Positions 22,004 through 32,770 of a stretch of DNA of 64,000 nt are shown in pieces. Position 1 is the stretch's first letter. Each line of letters starts with the position of its first letter. The notes below the pieces were generated by a model. The model was not told where the DNA came from. It worked only from the letters and a program-made list of their open reading frames with translations, and ran no database searches. Where the stretch lies: the NCBI GenBank assembly GCA_003833135.1, contig QZLH01000318.1, forward strand, positions 43,643 to 107,642, written 5' to 3'. This DNA is from Oehlia diaphana. Taxonomy: Eukaryota > Glomeromycota > Glomeromycetes > Glomerales > Glomeraceae. The translations under genes and the position numbers were made by a program.

Positions 22004-24435
22004 AATGATGATGACTCAGTAAATGTACCATTTGGTTATACTGCGGAATGGTATATATCAAATGCAAATCTTTTAAAAAATCATCGCTTAAAAAATCAAA
22101 GTAGACAAGTTACTCCTAAACTTGTTAAAGCTGAAATCTTAACGGTAGAACGTGTACAAGGGGCAATAGATTACTTAGCATAGAAAACTAAAACTGGAAT
22201 GGTAAAATCAACAAATCGTATTAATGATATTTTAGTTTTAACCAGTTTAGGAAGAGATTTGGTTTCTCAAATTGAATTAGGATTAGCCAAAAACCAACAA
22301 TGTTGGTATTGGGTTATGTATTGTTCAGATAATGGAGGCAACTGTCAAAGATTATGCAGTAGTGTTGGAAAATATAATGAAAATTGCGAAAATTATAATT
22401 TACAAAATAATTTGAAAAATGGAAATGATATGCACCATTGTAATGTCAGAGTTATTTCTGAATATCAGTTATCTTGGCTATCATTAGAAAATCCATTGCG
22501 AATTACCATTCAAGGAACTCATCATACATTTCACAATAATAATATTTCTAAAATTTCAAGAATAAATTTAACTTATTCTATCAGAGATTCGATAGCATTA
22601 AGCAGAAAAGCAGACCATAGGACAGCCAAAGAGATAAAAGCGAAATTATTAATATCACTTAATAGTGCATCAGAAGAAGTAATTAACAATGCATTAGCAA
22701 GCCAACATATAATATGTAATAATGACAAACTTCAGCAATTCGTTGCCAGAGATGATAAGAAATTAAAGGATGATACTGATCCTTAGACTCAACTTGATAG
22801 TTTAGTAAATAATATATTAAAATCTCAAGATTTTATATTATATTATTAAATAGCAGACATTAATCGACCAGCTGATTCACCTGACCGATATTATTAACTT
22901 ACAATTTCTGATGAGTTTTGGTTAAAAAATGCTCGTAATTACAGTAAAATTTGTATTGGAATAGATGGTAAATATGATTTAAATTTGGACTATGCACTGT
23001 TATTATCAATTGTCACTGAGAATAGTACTGGTTGCAAATTGCCTGTTACATTTAGTAAGAAAAATTTGACATATATTAAATTATTTAGTATATAATTTAT
23101 TGTAATTTATTAAATTGTAAATAAAATATATATATTAGCGCTATTTAAATAATTTAATAAGGAAAATCATCATACTATAAAATTGGCTATTGACACTATT
23201 AAAAAAAATATCCAATGTGATAACGAGTTCTGTGAACACAAGTAGTACTATGAAAATCTTTTATTTGGAAACAGGGTTCAACGAGTTCATGAATGTTAAA
23301 ACAATAATTGGAAGCCATATATTTTAATTGATAAGCATAAACTATCTAAACTTGCTATTCAAAATGCTTCATATAAACCAATTTTATGTTGGTTTCATAT
23401 TATGAAAACTTTTAGTGAAAATTTAAATAAATAGCAGATACCTGCAAAATTCAGGTAAGTTATATATTATATTAATTTTTTTTATTAAAATTAATAACTA
23501 AATTAATTATTTTATTGTTTAGATATCCAATAGCATTAGCGTTTAAAATTGTAGGTCGTAGTCAAACTGAAGAAATTGCTATTGAAATGGCTAAGAAATA
23601 TATTGAATTTATTAACACTTTTCCATTGGAAAAAACTAAAAAAGATAAATTAATAGATGATTTATCTAAAAATTGGATGTGCACAAAGTGGCAATTAAGT
23701 TTTATTGATGCTGGTCGTATTTCTAAAAATATTACAAACAGATTTCTATGGACTACGAACAATTTTACAGAATGGATCAATAGGACAATTGAAGCATTAT
23801 GTAGTGGTAAACAAATACCATTGACATTTGTTGAACGAATGTATGGAATAAAATTTCAAAGTGAAACTATTGTAAGTCATGAAGATTTAAATAAGTTTGA
23901 ATCTAGTTTAGTTACTTTATTCAATACTCAAACGATTGAACAGTTAAGAATTTTTTCATTATCATTTTTAATTAATATTATTAAATTAATTTATTTTAAA
24001 TTATTTATAGCAAATTAAAGATGATGTAATATGTTGTGATAAACTTCAAAGATTAAATCAAAGAAGATTAGATTTTCTTCTTAATATGGTTAAGATATCA
24101 TCAGACCAAAATACTTTTTTTGTTAAAAAAAAATCTGATGATTTATTCGTATCTTTTTATGATGATAAGCCTTTACGTCTAGATGAGGAAATTGTACAAA
24201 AATTAACAATTTTCTTATAAAATCTTTGTTATCTGAAAATATAATATTAGAACAAGGATTTCATATATGTAATGTTATTACTGGTGAATGTACGTGCTGG
24301 AAATACATATGGAATAGTTCATTACATGATAAATGTAGGCACTGTTATGCAGCCACTTTGCTTATAGAAATACAACAAAAAGGACATCTAGAAGTTGTAA
24401 ATGAAGCAAAAAAATCTTGTTCTCTATTTTCGTAA
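22004..24435 (+). pseudogene. Broken MULE-like DDE transposase with SWIM zinc finger
   Basis: Pieces in two or three frames read in order. An N-terminal region ends in a TAG just before 22,199. The longest piece (22199-22786) has the CWYWVMYCSDNGGNCQRLC segment. A first catalytic Asp block reads ICIGIDGKYDLNLDYALLLS near 22,950-23,010. A second Asp block reads YILIDKHKLSKLAIQNASYK then CWFHIMKTFSENL near 23,310-23,430. A later TNNFTEWINRTIEAL block at 23,755-23,795 supplies a Glu. The SWIM finger is ECTCWKYIWNSS...DKCRHCYA (C-x-C...C-x-H) near 24,285-24,355. Several stops interrupt it. Assignment to Mutator-like elements rests on the DDE-plus-SWIM order. Confidence 0.65.
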
Positions 24436-24988
24436 TAAGGAACGAGTAGTTCCCACGTCTATAAAAAATAATGTAATATATCAAGGTGACATGGAAGATT
24501 CTTATCAAGAAATTATTAGATTATATAATATGCAAGGTAAGATATTTGAAATAATTTTTTAAAAATTATTATTGTTATTTATTATATTAATCTTACTTTT
24601 GCTCATTAGGTAATAAAATATTTTATCCACTTAAACAGTCATCTTAGGAGATTAAAGATCTATTTCAACTAGCAGAATGAAGTAAAAGAACAAAATCAAA
24701 TTTAGGTGCACTTCCTAAATTATTTGCTAAACCTCAATCATTTTATAAAATAAATTTACCAAACCAATCACAATCTGGTAATACGTTTTCTATATAACAA
24801 AGGAAAACAAAACAAATTTGAAATCTTAAACGAAAACGAGAAGATAATTTATTTTCAATTAGTACTAGTAAAGATATATATTTAACATAATAACATTAAT
24901 ATCTGTATTATTTATTAATTTCTTTACTTATATTTATTTAATAGATAGAAGAAGTATATCTTTATTTGCATCATCATCATCATTTATA

Positions 24989-26342
24989 ATGCTAAACCCA
25001 TCCTGCAATGTATTTCAACATCTTTCAGAACTGCCATCTAATGATAATTTAAACTTGGATTTAGAATTGGATTTAGTCCCTAATTCTCACAATTTATGCC
25101 CCTATTGTAATAATATCCTACCAGATATTTTACCAGAAAAAATAAAAGACCAGTTACAAAATCTACAAAATAAGCTAATCACAGAAGAAGAACATTGGTC
25201 TTTTTGTATAATGCATCATGGTGAATTGAATATTGTTCCATATGGATTATTAAAAGAATATCCTGAATATATTAATTTTAATGTACTTCCATCACGTATA
25301 ATCAAATTTGAAAAAGATCTTATTGAAATTATTAACAGAAATATTTCAAGTTACTATTGGGATATTGCATCTTCAATATATAAAGAAGTCGGATATAATA
25401 AAGCCAAGGCGCCAATAATGCTCATGAATTGATTTGAAATTTTTCAGGTTGGTAATTATCTGTTTGAATATAAATTTTGTTCATATTTTATTAATTAGCT
25501 TTACTAATTTACAGCCAGGTTTAGAGATGATCATGACTCGAACTGAACTAAATTGGCCCAGTTCAGTTCAGTTTACATCTTGAGTGAACTGAGCTATGGT
25601 TCAGTTCAAAAGTTCGGTTTAGTGAACTGAACTGAACTGGTTTATTTTAAAGGTTTAATTTGAGCAATTTTAACAAGACACTATTGAATATTCATGTTAT
25701 TGAATCATATAATAAACTAAAATTTATAATTTAAGTCTTGCTAATTATATAAATTTTTCAATTCTTTATTTTTATTAGCAAGAATTTTAATTTTATATAC
25801 AAATGTAAAAATTTATAATTTTGTATATATAAATGTAAAAATTTTTAAATATTAATTGCTGTTAAATCAATAATTAATTTTAATGATTTACCTTTAAAGA
25901 GATAGTGATATTACATAATCATTAAATACAATTCTCAGTTCAGTTCAGTTCAGTTCGAACTGAATCAACTTGAACTGAACTGTGGTTCAGTGGTTCAGTT
26001 TAAGATACGAGCGAACTGAATTATGAGTCAAGTTGACTCAGTTCAAACCGTGGTTTACTGAACCGTAATCATCCCTAGCCAGGTTATTATAGGTTTAATG
26101 AGTTATATACTATTGTTAATACTTTAATAGATTTGTTTGTTAACTCTAATAATCTCACAAAAGACTAAATGTATCCATTAGACCCTATGGATTTTATTTA
26201 CGAAGTTCTAGTACCAGAAGTAACATTACGTCTAATTCAAGAGGACCGTAATAATAGTATAATATTTGAAGATGCAAAAGAAATTTTAAATAATAGTATT
26301 GAATTTGGAATTTATATGCATAGCAATGAAATAGATGATTGA
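24989..26342 (+). pseudogene. RTC4-like domain gene remnant, split by a MITE
   Basis: The first part (24989-25432) has the zinc-binding start LCPYCNNILPDILPEKI, then WSFCIMHHGELNIVPYGL, INFNVLPSRIIKFEKDL and SYYWDIASSIYKEVGYNKAK. These match the RTC4-like domain. After a likely intron (GTTGGT...TTACAG, about 25,450-25,514) the protein resumes at PGYYRFNELYTIVNTLIDLF and, past one TAG, MYPLDPMDFIYEVLVPEVTL then RLIQEDRNNSIIFEDAKEIL, ending at the stop at 26,342. A 556-bp MITE (25522-26077) sits in the resumed exon. RTC4 was named from yeast telomere-capping screens. In this context the domain trails a transposase and may belong to the same decayed element. Confidence 0.7.
25522..26077. mobile_element. 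Non-autonomous hAT-like MITE, 556 bp, with 8-bp target duplication
   Basis: The element is bounded by a perfect 8-bp direct repeat GCCAGGTT at 25514-25521 and 26078-26085. Its ends are imperfect inverted repeats: TAGAGATGATCATGAC on the left and, reversed, TAGGGATGATTACGGT on the right. Both ends carry many copies of the word CAGTTCAGTT/GAACTGA, a likely set of transposase-binding sites. An 8-bp duplication with TAGGG-type ends is the hAT pattern. It carries no coding capacity. Confidence 0.85.
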
Positions 26343-26689
26343 TTAATACTATTATCTTTTAGTTATAATAAAGACAAATTTTGAGAAAATAAAGATTAAA
26401 TTTATGACATATGAATGTTGGCATTTCTTTGTTTTAAATGGCTTAATAAAAATATACAAGAAACAATAAATAGTAAGGAAACAAAAATAATGATTAATAA
26501 GATTAATAATTTAAAATTATTTAGTGGGTTATTAAAAATAAAGTTTCTGATGTGCAAACACAAGATACAGTAATGTCAAATCTATGCATGTGATCATGTG
26601 ATACTATTGAATAATCAAAAATGATATCAACTGTAGTATATGTTATTGAAGAAAGTATTCCTGAAAGAAAAAAAATAATTAAAAAAAAG

Positions 26690-26895
26690 ATCAAATAATC
26701 AAATCTGATCATTTGATTCTAGTCGATTCGAATTAATCTTTTTTTGATTTGAGTTGATTATGAATCAATTTTTTTTGAGTCAATTTGAGTCAATTCAAAA
26801 AATTTTATAATATTGACTCAACTTGAATCGACCTAATTTTTCTGAGTCAAGTATGATTTACCCTTAACTTGACTTAAATTGACTCGTTCAGAACA
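26690..26895. repeat. Repeat rich in TGACTCA/TGAGTCA words
   Basis: About 200 bp between two remnants carry many copies of GAGTCAA, TTGACTC and related words in both orientations. The look resembles the subterminal repeats of the 25.5-26.1 kb MITE but with a different word. Borders and a target duplication could not be fixed, so it may be a truncated copy. Confidence 0.4.
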
Positions 26896-27162
26896 CTAAA
26901 TTGCAGTTTTTTTAGCCATTTGGTTAGTAAATTTTGCTTTTTCATACCAAACACAAATTATAAAAGTTTTATTTTTAATTGTTCGATATTCTAGCCACTC
27001 ATATATTAATAGCCAATTTGGCTTTAAAGCAGTAGCAGTTTTTAGCTTTTTTTCTGCTAAATTATCATCTTGATTTGGTTTATTTTTCCTTTTGTTTGTA
27101 TTATTAACTTGATCTTGTGTTTGTTTTTCTTTAGTATTTGCAGGTAAAAAATAGTTTTCCAT
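26896..27162 (-). pseudogene. hAT-type transposase N-terminal zinc-finger fragment
   Basis: It reads MENYFLPANTKEK, a basic linker, then KPNWLLIYEWLEYRTIKNK and TFIICVWYEKAKFTNQMAKK. This matches the N-terminal TTF/BED-like finger of hAT transposases, whose usual form has C-x-W-C-x-K-A-x(3)-N. Here the second Cys reads Tyr. The fragment stops where the AT-rich repeat at 26,690-26,895 begins, so the body of the transposase is missing. A foldback element starts 12 bp upstream of its ATG. Confidence 0.55.
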
Positions 27163-27496
27163 TAGTAAATATCACAGGTCAAAATGTGAAAAATCAGGCA
27201 TCAATCAGTCACCAATTGGGTATTTTCACCAAATACCATTACCAATCAGGCAGTTTACTAACTTTGATCTAGTGATAAGAAAAGAATAAAATATAGTTCA
27301 TTGGAATCATCTTAATAAGACGAATCTAATGGTAGTAAAATTGTATTTCTAGAATTAATACATCAGGAAATTTTTTTAGGCGTAATTTAGTATAATCTTT
27401 TGGAGGTGGTGTAAAATTTCGAAATATTACACTAAAAATGTAATATTACAGAAGTTTACGCTCTTAAATTTAAATAATTATAGTAATTTAATAATA

Positions 27497-27746
27497 TCTC
27501 GCTATCTACTGATCCAATCAAGACGATCTATAGCTTATTGGAATCAGCTCATCATGATGAATCGAATGGTAGTAAAATCGCATCTCTATGTTTGATAGAA
27601 CGCTTTATAGAATGCAATAAAGTTTTACATCAATAGAACGTCATCTATCGAATGTAGAGATGTGATATTACTATCATTTGATTCGTCTTGATGAGCTGAT
27701 TCCAATGAGCTATAGATCGTCTTGATTGGATCAGTAGATAGCGAGA
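27497..27746. mobile_element. Small foldback MITE, 250 bp, inserted at a TA
   Basis: The arms of about 95 bp begin TCTCGCTATCTACTGATCC and end with the complement. A TA flanks each side (27495-27496 and 27747-27748). Arm sequence such as TTATTGGAATCA and GAATGGTAGTAAAAT resembles parts of the outer foldback arms (TTCATTGGAATCA, TAATGGTAGTAAAAT), so the two elements are related. Confidence 0.8.
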
Positions 27747-27748
27747 TA

Positions 27749-29384
27749 CAGTGACTTCCATAATTATTGTACCACTTCATTTAAAATTTTTAAATCGTTG
27801 TATCTTGTAACCTAATAACCATATAAACAAAAAATTTAAATAGTTTTATAGCTTGTGACTTCATTTTTACTATATTTAAATTTTGTTATTAATTTATTTT
27901 TAGTTTTTTGGAAAACATTACGCTAAGTAATTTTTTCGTGATACAATAATTTTGGCGTTTCGATGAAATAATAAACAAATGATGATTGTGCGACACATCT
28001 AATACATATAAATAAACTAAACTCATAGATCATTTCATATCACTTTCTCACAGTTTTTTAGCTTTATTATGAAGGCAATTCCACTTACCCAAAGAGAACG
28101 TATCTTTACCCTTCTTCAAGAGGGATATTCAAGCCAGGAAGTTGCTTTTCGTGAAAAAGTTAGCCATGTTTCTGTATTAAGAATAAAAAAAAAGAAGGAA
28201 AGAACAGGTTGTTTTGATGTCGTTTCAAGACCAGGTCGTCCAAAAATTCTTACAGAACGTCATGATAGAAATATTGCCAGACTTATCAAAGCGGGCGAAT
28301 GTTCAAATGCTATTCAAGTACAAAAAAAGTTAATTTCTGAAGAAAATATTATCATTTCACCAAATACAGTTCGACGCTCATTAAAAAGACAAGGTCTTGT
28401 ATCAAGGGTTAAAAAAAGAAAGCCATTGCTTTTAAAATGACATAGAATTACTCGACAAAAGTTTGCTCGAAAGTACCGTAATTGGACTATAGAAGATTGG
28501 CGAAAGGTAGTATGGTCTGATGAAAGTAAATTTATGATTTTTGGTTCAGTTGGAAGAGAGTGGTACTGGAGAGATCCAAATTTACCTTTAAAGCTGCAAC
28601 ATGTTAAGCCAACTGTAAAGTTTGGTGGGGGTTCTATTATGATATGGGGTTGTATGGGTGAATTTGGTGTAGGAAGATATTGTAAAATTGACGGGAGGAT
28701 GGATGGAGACCTATATCGAGAGATTTTAGATGAAGAGTACTTGGGGACCCTTAGCGAATGTAATTTAAGTGTAGATGATGTCATTTTCCAACAGGATAAC
28801 GACCCAAAGCACACGGCAAATAAGACATATGAGTGGTTTGATGACAATAATGTTGAAATTTTGGATTGGCCAGCTCAATCACCGGATTTAAATCCTATAG
28901 AGCATTTGTGAAATAAAGTTGATCGTCATTTACGGCAACTTCCTGGTAATATTACTAGTAAGGATGATCTGTAGGATAAAATTCAATTAGTATGGAATCA
29001 AATTGATGTTGACTTTTGTTTAAAACTGATTGACACGATGCCACAAAGAGTTAAAGATGTACTTAAAGCCGGTGGAGGATATACGGAGTGGTAGCAGTCA
29101 TATTAAAAAAAAATTTTAATATAATTAATTATAAATAGGATGAAAAATTAATGTAATGAAAATTTTTTACACATGTGCCAAAATTATTGTACCATAAAAA
29201 ATTTACTTGATGTAATTTTTTTCAAAAAACTAAAAATAAAGTGTCAATAAAATTTAAATATAATAAAAACAAGGTCATAAACTATAAATTATTTAAATTT
29301 TTTTATTTAAATGGTTATTCAGTTATGAGATACAACAATTTAAAAATTTTAAACGAAGTGGTACAATAATTATGGAAGTCACTG
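27749..29384 (+). mobile_element. Tc1-type transposon, 1.64 kb, full length
   Basis: The terminal inverted repeats start CAGTGACTTCCATAATTATT and run at least 45 bp (CAGTGACTTCC...TTAAAATTTTTAAA). The insertion has a TA on both sides (27747-27748, 29385-29386). It contains one broken transposase gene. The last 121 bases (29267-29387) appear again after the N gap. Confidence 0.9.
28069..29094 (+). pseudogene. Tc1 transposase with three in-frame stops
   Basis: One frame runs from the ATG at 28069 to the final TAG at 29094, about 341 codons, the normal length. An N-terminal helix-turn-helix pair (TQRERIFTLLQEGYSSQEVA, NTVRRSLKRQGL) and a GRPK linker lead to the DD34E core. The core has WSDESKFMIF, FQQDNDPKHTA and SPDLNPIEHL, with exactly 34 residues between the second Asp and the Glu. 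Stops interrupt at 28438 (TGA), 28909 (TGA, after IEHL) and 28972 (TAG, after DDL). At the last two, Trp is expected from the family, so TGG changed to TGA or TAG. No frame shift is seen, so it died recently. Confidence 0.9.
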
Positions 29385-29387
29385 TAT

Positions 29388-29936
29388 NNNNNNNNNNNNN
29401 NNNNNNNNNNNNNNNNNNNNNNNNNNNNNNNNNNNNNNNNNNNNNNNNNNNNNNNNNNNNNNNNNNNNNNNNNNNNNNNNNNNNNNNNNNNNNNNNNNNN
29501 NNNNNNNNNNNNNNNNNNNNNNNNNNNNNNNNNNNNNNNNNNNNNNNNNNNNNNNNNNNNNNNNNNNNNNNNNNNNNNNNNNNNNNNNNNNNNNNNNNNN
29601 NNNNNNNNNNNNNNNNNNNNNNNNNNNNNNNNNNNNNNNNNNNNNNNNNNNNNNNNNNNNNNNNNNNNNNNNNNNNNNNNNNNNNNNNNNNNNNNNNNNN
29701 NNNNNNNNNNNNNNNNNNNNNNNNNNNNNNNNNNNNNNNNNNNNNNNNNNNNNNNNNNNNNNNNNNNNNNNNNNNNNNNNNNNNNNNNNNNNNNNNNNNN
29801 NNNNNNNNNNNNNNNNNNNNNNNNNNNNNNNNNNNNNNNNNNNNNNNNNNNNNNNNNNNNNNNNNNNNNNNNNNNNNNNNNNNNNNNNNNNNNNNNNNNN
29901 NNNNNNNNNNNNNNNNNNNNNNNNNNNNNNNNNNNN
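29388..29936. other. Assembly gap (549 N)
   Basis: The gap is flanked on both sides by the same 121 bp (29267-29387 and 29937-30057), the end of the Tc1 element. It is most simply two overlapping contig ends that were scaffolded instead of merged. Confidence 0.9.
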
Positions 29937-30057
29937 AAACAAGGTCATAAACTATAAATTATTTAAATTTTTTTATTTAAATGGTTATTCAGTTATGAGA
30001 TACAACAATTTAAAAATTTTAAACGAAGTGGTACAATAATTATGGAAGTCACTGTAT
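29937..30057. repeat. Second copy of Tc1 right end, probable artefact
   Basis: 121 bp identical to 29267-29387, including the terminal inverted repeat and its TA. See the gap entry for the reading as overlap. Confidence 0.85.
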
Positions 30058-30498
30058 TATTAAATTACTATAATTATTTAAATTTAAGAGTGTAAACTTC
30101 TGTAATATTACGTTTTTAGTGTAATATTTCGAAATTTTACACCACCTCTGAAAGATTACATTAAATTACGCCTAAAAAAATTTCCTGATGTAGTTAATAA
30201 AATATTAAATAAATTATAAATAGTATATTTTTATTTTTATATTTTATTTAATATCTCATCAGATATTAATCATAAAAATACAATATTACTATCATTAGAT
30301 TCATCTTATTGAGACGATTCCAATGAACTATATTTCATTTTTTTCTGATCACTGGATCAAAGTTAGCAAACTGCCTAATTGGTGATAGTATTTAGTAAAA
30401 ATACCAATCAGTTACTAATCGGTCACCAATCAGCTACCTGATTGGTGCCCGATTGATGACTGATTGATGCCTGATTTTTCACATTTTGATCTGTATCA

Positions 30499-31330
30499 GA
30501 AGACTAAGATTCGTAATAAGTATACAAATCTTAATTTTATTTTTTTTATTTTTTTTTTTAACTGTAACGCATCTTTATTAAGATATGTATGATCATCGAT
30601 CATATGACTAAAAATTAATAGATACTTAGAGTCACGCATGCAAATCATAACGTAACCCTATAATAGAGTAAATCTAACTAATAAAAATGCAAAACAAAAT
30701 ATAAAATAAAATAAATACTTATCCTAAACCTAAACTAAACTAATATTTTTGACCTAACTAATTTATATTTCTTCCATAAATCTGTAGAGAGAAAAAAATA
30801 TAATAGAATAACATTTGAATATGCCCATCAAAACTCTCTGTTGATAAGGTCAATATCCAGATCGAAATTCACAGTCCTCCTTTCTACAAAACCTACAGAA
30901 AAAAAGTTAGACTATACTATAATTTGAAATAACATTAGAGAAAAGTACATGAGTTAATTTTTTATTGGTACATTTTTTATGTGATATCACGTGACTTCAA
31001 TTTCTCAATGTAAATTCCTTCTTATCTGTCCTAAATATCCCATTCACTACCAAAACTCTTCCTCTGTTTTCTTCTTTTTCTTATCTTTCTTTTTCTCTTC
31101 CTTCTTTCGTGAAATTTCCACTTCTGGGGAATTTGGAATGGATCTTTTATCTCCTGTACCTTTAGTATCTGTAGCGAAGTTTTCCTCTTTGAGTCTTGAA
31201 GTGAAGTCTTCGTTGAGCGTTATATACTCCTTTAATATCTCACTTTTTTCCGCTTCACTGATAATTTTTTGATCTAAGAGCATGAAATTGTTATTTTTTT
31301 TATTTTAATATTACAAATGATTATTAATAA
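30499..31330. other. Spacer right of the foldback element
   Basis: AT-rich. A leftward ORF at 31283-31047 gives MLLDQKIISEAEKSEILKEY, then NEDFTSRLKEENF and a Lys-rich tail (RKKEEKKKDKKKKK). Its composition is less AT-rich than its surroundings and might be an exon fragment, but I recognise no family and would not call it a gene. Nothing else is supported. Confidence 0.35.
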
Positions 31331-32770
31331 CTATTTCTCTTTTTTTTATAAGGTTGGATAGATTTCTGACAAATAAATAAACTAAAATTGTAAGTATGAA
31401 TATAAATCTTAATTTTTTTATTTTTATTATATTTTTTTGATTTTTATTTTCTTCTATTTTATAGGTTTAAATATATTGGTGAGTTTCAAAGGAAAGGAAT
31501 TGAAACTCTTTAAAAATATTTTTTTTTTAAAATTTTTTTCTTTTATTTTGTAAGTTTCAGCCTTCAATTCTTGGGTGTTGAATATAAAGATAAGTTTTGA
31601 AGTTAAACTTCAAAACTTTTTTTAAAAAATTATTTTTAATTTTTTTTCTTCTATTTTATAGGTTTTAGCCTTCAGTTCTTAGAATGGGTAAGTTTTAAAG
31701 TGTTTTTTTTAATTATTTCTTTCTTTTATTTTGTAGATTTCTTTTGGTTTTTGAGCATTAGATATATATATGTGAGTTTTAAAAATTTTGAAACTTTTAA
31801 AAAAAATTTTTTTTTTAATTATTTTTTTCTTCTATTTTATAAGTTTCAGCTTTCATTTATTGGATGATATCTAAATGAGTTTTGAAGTAAAAGAATCAAA
31901 ACTCTTTAAAAAAACTATTTTTTTTTAAGTTTTTCTTCTATTTTATAAGTTTTAGCTTTTAGTTAAAGCACTATCAGATATTACCTAATATTACTTTAAT
32001 ATAAGAGTTTATTTTCCCTTTTCTTATATAATATTATATATAACCTAAGATCTTTAGTTACCCCTTCTTTCCTAAAATATTAGGTAATATCTAATAATAC
32101 CCTAATATTGGACTTTGGATATATAGGTGATTTTTGAAGTAAAATTTTGAACTTTTTTTAAAAAAAATTATATTTTTTAAGTTTTTCTTATATTTTGTAG
32201 GTTTCACCTTTCAGTTCTTAAGCGTTAAATATATAAGTGAGTTTTGAAGCTTTGTTTTCTTTTTAAAACTTAAAAAAAAATTTAATTTTATTTATTTATT
32301 TTTTTTACTTTATAAGTATCGGTTGTGAAATCCTTAGGTTTTGAATGTGTGAGTTTCAAAATTTCACTTTCTTTTTGAAACTTTAAGTTTTATTTTTTTT
32401 TTTACTTTGTAAGTATCAGTTGCAATATTTTTTTGAGCTTAGAATTAGTAAAATTTTATTTTCTTTTCAAAATTTTTTAATAAAAAACTAATTATTTCTT
32501 TCTTTTTTTTTGTAGGTTTTCACTTTAAATTTTTGGTTAGGTAAGTTTTAAAACTTCAATTTTTTTTTATTTTTTTTTATTTTTTTTTATTAATAAAGAA
32601 TTGGTTTACTAACCATTTTTTATTTTTTTTTTTTGTAGATTTTCTTTGGACTTCTATTGAATAAGTAGATTTTGAATCTTCAAAACTTTAACTTTTTTTT
32701 ATTGAAATAATAATGGTTTACTAATCGTTTCTTTATTTTTTTTTATAGGTTTTTCTTTTGAACTTTGTCT
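31330..32770. repeat. Degenerate tandem array of T-rich units, about 12 or more copies
   Basis: A unit of roughly 80-130 bp recurs. Each has a T-rich tract, TTCTATTTTATAGGTTTCAG or a variant, then CCTT(C/T)A(G/A)TTCTTGG, then a GTGAGTTTTGAAG-like phrase and an A/T run. The copies are heavily diverged, the later ones keeping TTTGTAGGTTTT and a variable tail. Every unit carries what looks like a polypyrimidine tract plus TAG and a GTGAG or GTAAG a little further on. A short run of GATGATAGATGG-like and TGGTAAATAG-like microsatellite follows at 32,800-32,990. Confidence 0.65.

Larger units (their letters stand above)
27175..30493. mobile_element. Long foldback (hairpin) element holding nested insertions
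   Basis: The left arm (27175-27496) and right arm (30055-30493) are inverted copies of each other. They begin CAGGTCAAAATGTGAAAAAT and end with the complement, apart from a right-arm insert of about 110 bp near 30,190-30,280. A perfect 5-bp direct repeat TATCA flanks it (27170-27174 and 30494-30498). The arms meet at a central TA (AATTTAATAA-TA-TTATTAAATT). That TA now holds a second foldback and a Tc1 element. The empty element would be about 760 bp of near-pure hairpin with no coding capacity. Confidence 0.85.

Noticed and set aside
29372..29950. Open frames on both strands across the N run
   Set aside because: They consist of N translated as X with a few flanking codons, so they are not coding evidence.
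31047..31283. Leftward Lys-rich ORF of 78 codons
   Set aside because: The composition is somewhat coding-like, but no family, start context or exon partners could be found, and the Lys tail comes from a T-rich run.
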